The position numbers and the translations under genes are program-made. The notes under the pieces were generated by a model. It worked only from the letters and a program-made list of their open reading frames with translations. It had not been told where the DNA came from and did not search any database. DNA of 64,000 bases from Blautia sp. BIOML-A1 (GTDB lineage Bacteria; Bacillota; Clostridia; Lachnospirales; Lachnospiraceae): contig NZ_WWVR01000009.1 of assembly GCF_009883055.1 (NCBI RefSeq), positions 31,469 to 95,468 on the forward strand. Direction: 5' to 3'. Positions within the stretch are counted from its first letter, which is position 1. Each line of letters opens with the position of its first letter. Of the stretch, positions 32,196 through 40,894 are shown piece after piece.

Positions 32196-34571
32196 ATGTT
32201 TCAGGTAGTTAAACGTGACGGAGAGATCGCTGACTTTCAGATGTCCAAGATCACTTCAGCCATTGACAAAGCATTTGACGCAAAAGAAAAAATTTACAGC
32301 AAGGATATAATCGATCTTCTGGGGCTTCGGGTTACTGCAGATTTTCAGAATAAGATCCAGGATAATAAAGTAACCGTTGAGGATATTCAGGATAGCGTAG
32401 AGGATGTGCTGATCCAAGCCGGTTACAGTGATGTAGCGAAGGCATATATCCTCTATCGTAAACAGAGAGAAAAGATCCGTAATATGAAATCCACGATCCT
32501 CGATTACAAAGAAATTGTAGACAGCTATGTAAAAGTCGAGGACTGGCGAGTAAAAGAAAATTCAACAGTAACATATTCTGTCGGAGGACTAATCTTAAGC
32601 AACTCCGGCGCAGTGACAGCCAATTACTGGCTTTCTGAGATATATGATAATGAAATCGCAGAGGCACACAGAAATGCAGATATTCATATTCACGACCTGT
32701 CAATGCTGACAGGATACTGTGCAGGATGGTCACTGAAGCAGCTGATCCAGGAGGGACTTGGTGGAATTGAAGGCAAGATCACTTCTGCTCCTGCGAAGCA
32801 TTTGAGCGTACTCTGTAATCAGATGGTTAATTTCCTCGGGATCATGCAGAATGAATGGGCGGGAGCACAGGCGTTTTCTTCCTTTGATACTTATCTTGCT
32901 CCATTTGTCAAGGCAGACGGACTTACTTATCCGGAGGTCAAGAAATGTATTGAATCCTTCATTTATGGTGTGAATACCCCAAGCCGCTGGGGAACACAGG
33001 CTCCGTTTTCAAATATCACACTGGACTGGACAGTTCCGGATGATCTGGCAGAGCTTCCTGCCATCGTAGGCGGTAAGGAAATGGACTTCAAGTACAAGGA
33101 CTGCAAGAAAGAAATGGACATGGTGAATAAGGCATTTATCGAGACGATGATTGAAGGTGATGCCAATGGAAGAGGGTTCCAGTATCCGATTCCGACCTAT
33201 TCTATTACGAGAGAGTTTGACTGGTCCGATACAGAAAACAACCGTCTTTTATTTGAAATGACAGCAAAATACGGTACTCCGTATTTTTCCAACTACATCA
33301 ACAGCGATATGAAACCGAGCGATATCCGCAGCATGTGCTGCAGACTCCGTCTGGATCTGCGGGAACTTCGCAAGAAGAGCGGTGGATTCTTTGGCTCAGG
33401 GGAGAGTACAGGTTCTGTGGGCGTTGTAACGATCAATATGCCAAGGATCGCATATCAGTCTTCCACACCGGAGGAATTTTATCGCAGGCTGGATCGGCTG
33501 ATGGATATTTCTGCAAGGTCACTTCATATTAAGAGGGAGGTGATCACGAAGCTTCTGAATGAAGGACTGTACCCATATACAAAGAGATATCTTGGAAGCT
33601 TTGACAATCATTTTTCAACGATTGGCCTGATAGGAATGAACGAGGCAGGATTAAACGCCAGATGGCTTGGCTGTGATATGACTGATGTACGTACCCAGAA
33701 ATTCACAAAAGAAGTTCTGACGCATATGAGGAATCGTCTGTCTGACTATCAGGAGGAATATCCGGGAGAACTCTTTAATCTGGAGGCAACTCCGGCAGAG
33801 TCAACCTCGTATCGCCTGGCAAAGCATGACCGCAAACGCTGGCCGGACATTCGCACAGCAGGAAGTAAGGGAGATACACCGTATTACACCAATAGTTCTC
33901 ATCTTCCGGTTGAATTCAGTTCAGATATTTTTGATGCACTGGATATCCAGGATGAGCTTCAGACACTGTATACTTCAGGAACTGTATTTCATGGTTTCCT
34001 CGGAGAGAAGCTTCCGGACTGGAAGGCAGCGGCATCCCTGGTCCGCAAGATTGCAGAGAATTACAGACTGCCGTATTATACGATCTCACCAACCTATTCT
34101 GTATGCAAGGAGCATGGTTACTTAAGCGGCGAACATTTCACCTGTCCGAAGTGTGGCAAGAAGGCTGAAGTTTACAGCCGTATCACAGGATACTATCGCC
34201 CAGTACAGAACTGGAATGACGGCAAGGCTCAGGAATATAAGAATCGTACGTTATATGATGTGACACATTCCACTCTCAAGAAAGTCCACACCAGCATGGT
34301 TACAATGACAGAGGATGATGTCAGAGTAGAACCGGTGGAAACACATAAATATCTTTTTACAACCAGCACCTGCCCGAACTGCCGCATGGCAAAGAAGATG
34401 CTGGAAGGTGAAGAACTGGAGATCATTGATGCAGAGAAGAATCCGGATATGGCACGTCAGTTTGGAATCATGCAGGCCCCAACGCTGGTCATTACAGATG
34501 GAGAGCATCTTAAGAAATATGTGAATGCATCCAATATCCAGAGATATGTAGATGAAGAACTGGATTCATAG
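32196..34571 (+). CDS. nrdD: Anaerobic (class III) ribonucleoside-triphosphate reductase with fused glutaredoxin-like domain
   Basis: A 791-residue NrdD that reduces ribonucleoside triphosphates using a glycyl radical. Residues 1-95 are the ATP-cone allosteric domain (MFQVVKRDGEIADF...). The catalytic barrel follows, then the zinc-binding CKEHG...CPKCGKK and the glycyl-radical loop SRITGYYRPVQNWNDG. Unlike a standard NrdD, about 85 extra residues (from about 706) form a thioredoxin-fold domain with CPNC (TTSTCPNCRMAKKML) and APTLVI, so disulfide reduction of the active site may be built in. The activating radical-SAM enzyme NrdG is not next door or anywhere in the window. Confidence 0.95.
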   Translation: MFQVVKRDGEIADFQMSKITSAIDKAFDAKEKIYSKDIIDLLGLRVTADFQNKIQDNKVTVEDIQDSVEDVLIQAGYSDVAKAYILYRKQREKIRNMKSTILDYKEIVDSYVKVEDWRVKENSTVTYSVGGLILSNSGAVTANYWLSEIYDNEIAEAHRNADIHIHDLSMLTGYCAGWSLKQLIQEGLGGIEGKITSAPAKHLSVLCNQMVNFLGIMQNEWAGAQAFSSFDTYLAPFVKADGLTYPEVKKCIESFIYGVNTPSRWGTQAPFSNITLDWTVPDDLAELPAIVGGKEMDFKYKDCKKEMDMVNKAFIETMIEGDANGRGFQYPIPTYSITREFDWSDTENNRLLFEMTAKYGTPYFSNYINSDMKPSDIRSMCCRLRLDLRELRKKSGGFFGSGESTGSVGVVTINMPRIAYQSSTPEEFYRRLDRLMDISARSLHIKREVITKLLNEGLYPYTKRYLGSFDNHFSTIGLIGMNEAGLNARWLGCDMTDVRTQKFTKEVLTHMRNRLSDYQEEYPGELFNLEATPAESTSYRLAKHDRKRWPDIRTAGSKGDTPYYTNSSHLPVEFSSDIFDALDIQDELQTLYTSGTVFHGFLGEKLPDWKAAASLVRKIAENYRLPYYTISPTYSVCKEHGYLSGEHFTCPKCGKKAEVYSRITGYYRPVQNWNDGKAQEYKNRTLYDVTHSTLKKVHTSMVTMTEDDVRVEPVETHKYLFTTSTCPNCRMAKKMLEGEELEIIDAEKNPDMARQFGIMQAPTLVITDGEHLKKYVNASNIQRYVDEELDS

Positions 34572-34601
34572 GATTACTGTAAATGGAGTAAATAATAATA
34601 C

Positions 34602-34643
34602 AAACCGTCAGGAACATTAAATGTTTCTGGCGGTTTACTTTTA
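34602..34643 (+). terminator. Intrinsic terminator after nrdD
   Basis: A 16-bp stem (34602-34617 with 34621-34636, two G-U pairs), loop TAA, followed by the T-rich ACTTTTAT. Confidence 0.85.
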
Positions 34644-34706
34644 TCAGAAAGGGAGTATAATGGTAAAAGCTGAAAGATATATATACAGGATGAGGAGAGA
34701 GAACAA

Positions 34707-35126
34707 ATGATCAGACAGAATATCGTATTTATCGAAAACAAGGCAGGAAGTCTCCAGAAAGTAACAGAACTTCTTAAAGAAGCAGGAATTGATATCTATG
34801 GGTTTGCATGCTTTGACGCACCGGAGTTTGCATTGTTCCGTATGGTAACAGATAAAGCAGAGGAAGCAGAAAGAGTCCTCACAGAAAATGGCTATATGAA
34901 TCGTGTGACAGAGGTGATCGCAGTTGACATCAAAGATGAGGTTGGAGGTCTGAATACAGTACTTAAGGTACTGGGAGAGTGTAACGTAAATCTTGATTAC
35001 ATCTATACTTCCTACCACAGAGGAAACAGCCTTCCAATCATGATCCTTCAGACAGATGATGTCTTTGTTACAGAGAGTGTGCTGCATAACAATGGCTTCC
35101 ATGTGCTGAATAGTCTGGAGGGCTGA
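34707..35126 (+). CDS. Tandem ACT domain protein
   Basis: A 139-residue protein composed of two ACT domains, residues 1-66 (IVFIENKAGSLQKVTELLKEAGIDIYGF) and 72-136 (VDIKDEVGGLNTVLKVLGECNVNLDYIY). ACT domains bind amino acids and regulate metabolism. No catalytic or DNA-binding domain is present. The following azlCD branched-chain amino acid exporter genes, nine bases on, suggest a link to amino acid sensing. GAGGAGAGA precedes the ATG. Confidence 0.85.
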   Translation: MIRQNIVFIENKAGSLQKVTELLKEAGIDIYGFACFDAPEFALFRMVTDKAEEAERVLTENGYMNRVTEVIAVDIKDEVGGLNTVLKVLGECNVNLDYIYTSYHRGNSLPIMILQTDDVFVTESVLHNNGFHVLNSLEG

Positions 35127-35134
35127 GAAATATC

Positions 35135-35839
35135 ATGAACAGTGCAGCATTTAAGCGGGGACTGCATGACGGTGTTCCTATTGGACTTGGATATTTTGCA
35201 GTATCCTTTACTTTTGGCATGATGGCAGCGGCGGGTGGGATTTCCGCGGGAGCTGCCGTACTGATCTCACTCACAAATCTTACCTCCGCAGGTCAGTTTG
35301 CAGGAATCGAGATTATTTTTGCGTCCGGTTCATTGTGGGAGATGGCACTGACACAGCTTGTGATCAATCTGAGATATTGTCTGATGTCTTTTTCACTTTC
35401 CCAGAAGCTGGAACGGGGTACTTCCACGGGGCACAGGCTTCTGGTTGCTTTCGGAGTTACGGATGAGATTTTTGGTGTAAGTGCAAGCCAGGAGGGACGT
35501 GTCAGTCCCTGGTATAATTATGGTGTCATGGCAGTGGCAATTCCGGGATGGACGCTGGGAACTCTGGTCGGGGCAGTATCCGGGAACCTTCTGCCGGACT
35601 TTCTGGTCAGTGCTTTAAGCGTGGCAATCTACGGCATGTTCCTTGCTGTGATCATACCACCGGCAAAGAAAAACAGGGCAGTCCTTGGAGTTGTGATCGG
35701 AGCAATGACAGTCAGCACAGTTTTTGCGGTTGTACCGGTATTAAGAAATGTATCGGCTGGCTTTGTGATCATCATTACAACGGTACTGGCAGCAGGAGTG
35801 GCAGCGTATTTCTGTCCGGTTTTGGAAGAGGAGGCGTAG
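35135..35839 (+). CDS. azlC: AzlC family branched-chain amino acid exporter, large subunit
   Basis: A 234-residue membrane protein with about six or seven hydrophobic segments. AzlC and AzlD together form a branched-chain amino acid exporter. The N-terminal GLHDGVPIGLGYFAVSFTFGMMA, TNLTSAGQFAGIEII and LVINLRYCLMSFSLSQKL are characteristic of the family. AzlD follows after four bases, the usual arrangement. Confidence 0.92.
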   Translation: MNSAAFKRGLHDGVPIGLGYFAVSFTFGMMAAAGGISAGAAVLISLTNLTSAGQFAGIEIIFASGSLWEMALTQLVINLRYCLMSFSLSQKLERGTSTGHRLLVAFGVTDEIFGVSASQEGRVSPWYNYGVMAVAIPGWTLGTLVGAVSGNLLPDFLVSALSVAIYGMFLAVIIPPAKKNRAVLGVVIGAMTVSTVFAVVPVLRNVSAGFVIIITTVLAAGVAAYFCPVLEEEA

Positions 35840-35843
35840 AGAG

Positions 35844-36164
35844 ATGAAGCCAAACATATATATCTATATTCTGGTCATGGCAGGCGTCACATATCTGATC
35901 CGTATGCTTCCCCTGGCTCTTTTTAAGAAAGAGATCACAAGTCCGTTTGTGAAATCGTTCCTATATTATGTACCATATGCCTGTCTGGCAGCAATGACCT
36001 TTCCGGCCATTCTTACAGCAACAGCAGGAGGGATCCTGTCCGGGCTGGCAGGACTTATGATAGCTTTGATCGCGGCATACAAAGAGAAAAGTCTTCTCAC
36101 AGTAGCACTATTTGCCTGTGCGGCAGTGTTTGTGACAGAGCGGATTATGGGATTTATGATGTAA
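35844..36164 (+). CDS. azlD: AzlD family branched-chain amino acid exporter, small subunit
   Basis: A 106-residue protein with four hydrophobic segments and the family pattern TYLIRMLPLALFKKEI near the N-terminus and SFLYYVPYACLAAMTFPAIL in the middle. It partners with AzlC. It is the last gene of the ACT-azlC-azlD run. Confidence 0.9.
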   Translation: MKPNIYIYILVMAGVTYLIRMLPLALFKKEITSPFVKSFLYYVPYACLAAMTFPAILTATAGGILSGLAGLMIALIAAYKEKSLLTVALFACAAVFVTERIMGFMM

Positions 36165-36222
36165 AAGAAGAAATGTACAGCAAAAAAGACACATTCTGCA
36201 TAATATGTGGAAGTTTTGTTGA

Positions 36223-36252
36223 TTGACACTCTCAATGTGTGTATGTTACTAT
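36223..36252 (+). promoter_or_regulatory. Promoter for the cpsC-cpsD operon
   Basis: TTGACA (36223-36228), 18-base spacer, TACTAT (36247-36252). Confidence 0.55.
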
Positions 36253-36327
36253 GGTAGCTGCATATATAGGGTATTGTGCCGAGGCATCTGGAAATATGCC
36301 TAATAAACAGAGGAAGGGAATTATACG

Positions 36328-37092
36328 ATGTTAGAGAATTTGAATTCATATCTTGATGATCCGGTAGACGGAAACAGACAGGATGATGAGGTAGAGATTG
36401 ATCTGCTTGAGATTTTTTTTGTACTGAAATCTAAATTTTTGATTCTTCTGACAGTGGGACTGCTTGTGGGATGTCTCTGCGGAGTCTTTACAAAGGTTGC
36501 AATGACTCCGGTATACACCTCGACATCAAGCATACTGGTTCTGTCAAAAGAAACGACACTCACTTCTCTGGCGGATATTCAGCTGGGAACCAGTCTGACA
36601 AGTGATTACACCGTATTGATCAAGTGCACTCCTGTTCTTGAGCAGGTGATTAAGAATCTGAAGCTGGATATGAACTCAGATGTTCTGAGAAACAGTATCT
36701 CTATAGTGAATCCGTCAGACAGCCGTATTCTGGAAATTTCCGTGCAGAATACAGATCCGGAAATGGCTAAGAAGATTGTAGATGAGATTGCCAATGTGGC
36801 ATCTGCTTATATCGGAGACAAGATGGAGGTTATTCCACCTAAGATCATTGAGATAGGCAAGATTCCGACAGTTCAGTCTTCACCAAGCATGAAGAAGAAT
36901 GTAATGATGGGATTTATTCTTGGTATCGTTGCAGCAGCAGCAATCATAGTCGTAGTTACGATCATGGATGACACTCTGAAATCAGAAGACGATATCGCGA
37001 AATATCTCGGGGTTTCTGTTCTTGCGGTAGTTCCGGACAGAAAAGATTATGTTAACTATAAAGGAAAGAAGCGTAAGAAAAAGAGACATTGA
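36328..37092 (+). CDS. Polysaccharide chain-length determinant/kinase-modulator protein, CpsC/YwqC-like
   Basis: A 254-residue Wzz-family membrane protein. Two membrane segments flank an extracellular domain: FLILLTVGLLVGCLCGVF (residues 32-50) and NVMMGFILGIVAAAAIIVVV (188-208). The PSMKKN motif before the second is the typical proline-rich Wzz element. In Gram-positive bacteria the protein activates the CpsD-type kinase encoded next (20-base gap), and together they set polymer length. The lysine-rich C-terminal tail would face the kinase. Confidence 0.88.
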   Translation: MLENLNSYLDDPVDGNRQDDEVEIDLLEIFFVLKSKFLILLTVGLLVGCLCGVFTKVAMTPVYTSTSSILVLSKETTLTSLADIQLGTSLTSDYTVLIKCTPVLEQVIKNLKLDMNSDVLRNSISIVNPSDSRILEISVQNTDPEMAKKIVDEIANVASAYIGDKMEVIPPKIIEIGKIPTVQSSPSMKKNVMMGFILGIVAAAAIIVVVTIMDDTLKSEDDIAKYLGVSVLAVVPDRKDYVNYKGKKRKKKRH

Positions 37093-37112
37093 TTCAGATG
37101 GAGGAACCTTAA

Positions 37113-37832
37113 ATGAGGAAAGTTGCGATAAAAGATATCAGAAAGCAGGATTATTTCTACAGTGAAGCTATCAAGACGCTCCGTACAAACATTCAGCTTT
37201 CCGGTAAAAGCATTAAGACAATTCTGGTGACAAGCTGTTTTCCCAATGAGGGAAAGAGTGATGTTGCACTCAGCCTGGTACAGGAATTGAGCAGTATCGG
37301 TAAGAAAGTTCTTCTTATCGATGGTGATATCCGTAAATCAGATTTTGTGATTCGACTTGGCATAGAGCAGGAAGTAATTGGTCTTTCTCAGTTCCTCAGT
37401 GGACAGGCAGAAATCAAGGATCTGATCTGTTCTACCAATTATCCGAATCTTCATATCATATTCGGTGGTCCGGTTGCACCGAATCCATCGGGTCTTCTCA
37501 GTGAAGATCTGTTCCGAACCTTCATGAAGGAGATTAGAAATTACTATGATTATATTGTGGTAGATACTCCTCCGGTTGGAAGTGTCATTGATGCAGCAGT
37601 GATCGCAAGATACTGTGACGGAGGAATCTTTGTTATCGAACCGGGAGTCGTAAGTTATAAGCTTGCACAGAAATGTATCCGTCAGATAGAGAAGAGTGGA
37701 TGCCGCGTTATTGGTGCAGTAATGAACAAGGTGGATACCAAGAGGGATAAATATTATTCTTCTTACTATAAACACTATGGCAGTTACTATCAGAAACTGG
37801 CAACGGCAGAACAGACTGAGAACACAAAATAA
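37113..37832 (+). CDS. Tyrosine-protein kinase, CpsD/YwqD type
   Basis: A 239-residue bacterial tyrosine kinase. The Walker A motif is PNEGKS (residues 45-50), Walker A' is LLIDGDIRK, and Walker B is YIVVDTPPVG. The C-terminus has the autophosphorylated tyrosine cluster YYSSYYKHYGSYYQK. The protein works with the CpsC-like partner. GGAGGAACC precedes the ATG. Confidence 0.92.
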   Translation: MRKVAIKDIRKQDYFYSEAIKTLRTNIQLSGKSIKTILVTSCFPNEGKSDVALSLVQELSSIGKKVLLIDGDIRKSDFVIRLGIEQEVIGLSQFLSGQAEIKDLICSTNYPNLHIIFGGPVAPNPSGLLSEDLFRTFMKEIRNYYDYIVVDTPPVGSVIDAAVIARYCDGGIFVIEPGVVSYKLAQKCIRQIEKSGCRVIGAVMNKVDTKRDKYYSSYYKHYGSYYQKLATAEQTENTK

Positions 37833-37849
37833 AAGAAAGCAGGTTGAAC

Positions 37850-38260
37850 GTGAGCTGGAACAGTAGAAAAAATAACAAGTTTACGAATATTATTCTGGTG
37901 ATCATCTGTATTGTGCTGATTGTGATCTTGGGAAGCTTACTGCTGACAAATCGCAAAGAAGTAAAACAGGAATCAGAACGTCTGGAGAACCTCTCTCAGA
38001 AACAGGAGACAGGGATTGAGGATTATGAAGCTGTGAAGGAGCATGCATCTGAATTGAAAGAAGAGGCTGATGAAGAAGACGAGGATGCAGCAGACGCTTC
38101 CGGAAAGGAAGAGAAGGCAGAAGCCGACAGGACATCTTCAGATGCCGATGAAACTGCAGAGGATGCCAAGCCTTTAGAGACAGATAAATCTTCAGATGCC
38201 GATAAGGCACAGAGTACTGACAAGAGTGATACAAAGGCCGGGGACAGTGATAAGAAATGA
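37850..38260 (+). CDS. Membrane-anchored acidic protein of unknown function
   Basis: About 136 residues, not recognised by family. One transmembrane segment near the N-terminus (IILVIICIVLIVILGSLLL) is followed by a strongly charged, low-complexity exterior (repeats of Glu, Asp, Ala, Ser, Lys such as EDYEAVKEHA, DEEDEDAADA). The start is uncertain: TTG at 37844 or GTG at 37850 are the options; no ATG fits. It is in the cps operon with its stop overlapping the LCP gene start (ATGA), so its product probably acts with the LCP protein or the cell-wall polymer. Confidence 0.65.
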   Translation: MSWNSRKNNKFTNIILVIICIVLIVILGSLLLTNRKEVKQESERLENLSQKQETGIEDYEAVKEHASELKEEADEEDEDAADASGKEEKAEADRTSSDADETAEDAKPLETDKSSDADKAQSTDKSDTKAGDSDKK

Positions 38261-39279
38261 GAACTACAGGAAGGCAGCCGCACAGACGAAGTAAGACACC
38301 GGTGATCTTCATAGTTGCTGTGATCGTTCTGGCAGCGGCACTGACAGTCGGATATTTCCTGTGGAAACAGACACAGGGAGTTGTAAAGACGGGTACAGTA
38401 GGCGGAGAGAATGAAATGGTTTCATCATCGGATCAGAATACGGTGGAGTATGAGGGAAGTACATACACATACAATGATCATCTGAGCAATTATCTGTTTA
38501 TGGGGATCGATTCATCGGAAGAAGTCAGCAATATGGAGAGTCAGATGGATGCAGGTCAGGCAGATTCCATCTTTATCGTTTCGCTGGATCGTGCAGAGGA
38601 GACGCTTCAGGTGCTTTCTATTCCGAGAGATACGATTACAGAAATCGAGGTTTTTAACCCGTCAGGCACCAGTCTTGGAATGACAGATAACCATATCAAC
38701 CTTCAGTATGCCTACGGTGATGGTAAGGAAGAAAGCTGTGAACTGATGAAGACAGCGGTTTCGAACCTCCTTCACGGACTGCCGATCCAGGGATACTATT
38801 CTATGAACATCAGCGGTATCTCAGAAGTAGGAAAGCTGGTGGGAGATGTGGAGATCGTTGTACCGGATGACAGCCTGGAGGAACATGACCCTTACTTTAA
38901 AGAAGGAGCAACGGTCATTATCAATGGCGACAATGCAGAAGAATTTCTGCGTTATCGAGATACAGGGAAGTCACAGAGTGCACTGGTGCGTCAGCAGCGT
39001 CAGAAAACTTATCTGAAAGCATTGATACCAAAGCTTCAGGAGAAAATGCAGACAAACTCCTCATTTGTAGGAAGTCTGCTGGACGACATTCAGCCATATA
39101 CAGTAACGAATATGGGAAATGATGTCTTTGTAAAACTTCTGAATGCAGCGGGAAACAGCACGTTGGAAACGCAGACAGTTCCCGGTGAGGGCGTAGAAGG
39201 AAAGTATTATGATGAGTATCATGTGAATGAGGACGAACTATATAGATTGATTCTTTCTATGTTTTATCATAAAATATGA
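38257..39279 (+). CDS. LCP (LytR-CpsA-Psr) family glycopolymer transferase
   Basis: A 340-residue membrane-anchored protein. A basic N-terminal tail and one transmembrane segment (VIFIVAVIVLAAALTVGYFL) precede the LCP domain, with LFMGIDSSEE, ADSIFIVSLDRAEETLQVLSIPRDT (the pyrophosphate-binding Asp and Arg) and LRYRDTGKSQSALVRQQRQKTYL. LCP enzymes attach undecaprenyl-linked polymers such as capsule or teichoic acid to peptidoglycan. No glycosyltransferase genes follow, so the polymer itself is made elsewhere. Confidence 0.92.
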   Translation: MRTTGRQPHRRSKTPVIFIVAVIVLAAALTVGYFLWKQTQGVVKTGTVGGENEMVSSSDQNTVEYEGSTYTYNDHLSNYLFMGIDSSEEVSNMESQMDAGQADSIFIVSLDRAEETLQVLSIPRDTITEIEVFNPSGTSLGMTDNHINLQYAYGDGKEESCELMKTAVSNLLHGLPIQGYYSMNISGISEVGKLVGDVEIVVPDDSLEEHDPYFKEGATVIINGDNAEEFLRYRDTGKSQSALVRQQRQKTYLKALIPKLQEKMQTNSSFVGSLLDDIQPYTVTNMGNDVFVKLLNAAGNSTLETQTVPGEGVEGKYYDEYHVNEDELYRLILSMFYHKI

Positions 39280-39338
39280 GAAGATAGTTAGCACGTAAGT
39301 ACTATTATCTAAATAAAATCTAAAAGGAGAGATGTAAG

Positions 39339-39968
39339 ATGAAGCTCAGAAAACGTATCATGGCATGTGTTGTTGCAGCAGCAGTAGTAGTTACTTCAGC
39401 AGTGACTGCAATGGCAGCAGGAAGTATTGATAAGAATGGCAAAGTAAACGGCAATCAGATACCAAATGGCTACAAGCTTGAAGTTACAAAAGAAGACACA
39501 CCTGTTTACCCGGAAATTCAGAAAATATATAAAATTCTTCCGCAGGCAATTGCTTCTGTAAACAAGGGTGAATACAAAATGAAAGATTTCATTGCTGACA
39601 TGAACAAGGAAGCTGCCCAGAATACAGACCTTACTGAAGCTGCCAAAGAAAATCTGACACAAATTGCTGAGAAACTGGAAGGAACAGAATTCGTTACTGT
39701 TTTCTATTCTCTGAAAAAAGAAGAGAACTTAGGCGTAGAGATCAAGAAAACAGAAGATGGCAAATATAAAGTACCTCTTACTGTTGAGAACCTCACAAAA
39801 GATTTAACAGGTCTTAAAGTTCTTGCTTACAATACAGTAAAAGGTGAATGGGAGATCATTGAGATCCCGGCAGATGCTATCGACGTAGAGAATCACACAG
39901 TTACATTTGCACTGGAAGATATTTCCCTGTTCTCCATTATTGCTGATGACCCGGCAGCAGCGAAATAA
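39339..39968 (+). CDS. Secreted protein of unknown function
   Basis: A 209-residue protein with a signal peptide (basic start KLRKR, hydrophobic core, likely cleavage after AMA at residues 25-27). The mature part has two halves: a helical section (residues 55-110, with IYKILPQAIASVNKGEYKMKDF and ENLTQIAEKLEGTEFV) and a beta-rich tail (residues 125-205, KYKVPLTVENL, VLAYNTVKGEWEI, VTFALEDISLFSII) resembling a small immunoglobulin-like fold. No lipobox or sortase motif. AGGAGAG precedes the ATG. Strong terminator after it. Confidence 0.75.
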   Translation: MKLRKRIMACVVAAAVVVTSAVTAMAAGSIDKNGKVNGNQIPNGYKLEVTKEDTPVYPEIQKIYKILPQAIASVNKGEYKMKDFIADMNKEAAQNTDLTEAAKENLTQIAEKLEGTEFVTVFYSLKKEENLGVEIKKTEDGKYKVPLTVENLTKDLTGLKVLAYNTVKGEWEIIEIPADAIDVENHTVTFALEDISLFSIIADDPAAAK

Positions 39969-40005
39969 TCGCTTCGGAATTTAAGATTAAATAATCAAAC
40001 AAATC

Positions 40006-40050
40006 AAACCCCTCTGATGATCAATAAAAGATTGTCGGAGGGGTTTTCTT
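40006..40050 (+). terminator. Intrinsic terminator after the secreted protein gene
   Basis: A 17-bp stem (40006-40022 with 40030-40046, allowing G-U pairs), loop AATAAAA, T-rich tail. Confidence 0.88.
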
Positions 40051-40105
40051 TATACTGTGTAATAAGAATTTGTTGATAAAGTTTTTCAAGTAAGAAACTG
40101 CGGCA

Positions 40106-40134
40106 TTGACAATAAAGATAGTTTAAACTAACAT
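40106..40134 (+). promoter_or_regulatory. Promoter with 12-bp palindromic operator for the ABC exporter
   Basis: TTGACA (40106-40111), 17-base spacer, TAACAT (40129-40134). A perfect palindrome TAGTTTAAACTA (40119-40130) overlaps the -10, as expected for a repressor such as a MarR or TetR protein. No such regulator gene is adjacent. Confidence 0.6.
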
Positions 40135-40184
40135 AATAGTCATAAGGTTACACTGAGCTAACAGGATATGAAAAGGAGACTATT

Positions 40185-40883
40185 ATGTTTTTGGAAATAA
40201 AAGATATCCATAAGTCCTTCGGAACGGGAGAAAGTCGGATAGAGGTACTGAAAGGCCTGGATATGGAAATCGGGAAGGGGGAATTCTGCGTATTGCTGGG
40301 ACCATCAGGCTCCGGCAAATCCACACTTCTGAATATTATCGGCGGCATCGAGAGTGCAGATGAAGGGAGCATTTCCATAGAGGGTGAATATCTGGCTGAT
40401 ATGACGGAAAAGAAATTATCACAGTACAGGCGGAAACATCTGGGATATATTTTTCAGATGTACAATCTGATCCCGAACCTGACAGTACGCGAAAATATAG
40501 AGGTCGGGGCATATTTAAGTGACCATGCGCTGGATGTGGATGAGCTTCTGCAGATTCTGGGACTTACAGATCATCAGAAAAAGCTCCCGAACCAGTTATC
40601 GGGTGGCCAGCAGCAGAGGACTGCAATTGGCCGTGCAATCGTCAAGAATCCGGATATTCTTCTCTGTGATGAACCTACGGGAGCCCTTGACTACAATACC
40701 TCCAAGGAAATACTGAAGCTGATTGAGACGGTTAACCTGAAATACGGAAATACAGTTGTCATGGTTACACACAATGATGCGATCAAAGATATGGCAGACC
40801 GTGTCGTAAAACTCCGTGATGGAATGATCCGCAAAAACTATCTGAACGAGCACAAGATCCCGGTGGTAGATCTGGACTGGTAA
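40185..40883 (+). CDS. ABC transporter ATP-binding protein, MacB/LolD type
   Basis: A 232-residue ABC ATPase. Walker [10 protein letters not shown] (39-47), Q-loop YIFQMYN, signature [15 protein letters not shown], Walker [13 protein letters not shown] and the H-loop VTHND are intact. This subfamily works with FtsX-like permeases in export, peptide resistance or lipoprotein release rather than import. The permease gene follows after 11 bases. Confidence 0.95.
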   Translation: MFLEIKDIHKSFGTGESRIEVLKGLDMEIGKGEFCVLLGPSGSGKSTLLNIIGGIESADEGSISIEGEYLADMTEKKLSQYRRKHLGYIFQMYNLIPNLTVRENIEVGAYLSDHALDVDELLQILGLTDHQKKLPNQLSGGQQQRTAIGRAIVKNPDILLCDEPTGALDYNTSKEILKLIETVNLKYGNTVVMVTHNDAIKDMADRVVKLRDGMIRKNYLNEHKIPVVDLDW

Positions 40884-40894
40884 GGGAGGTGCGG

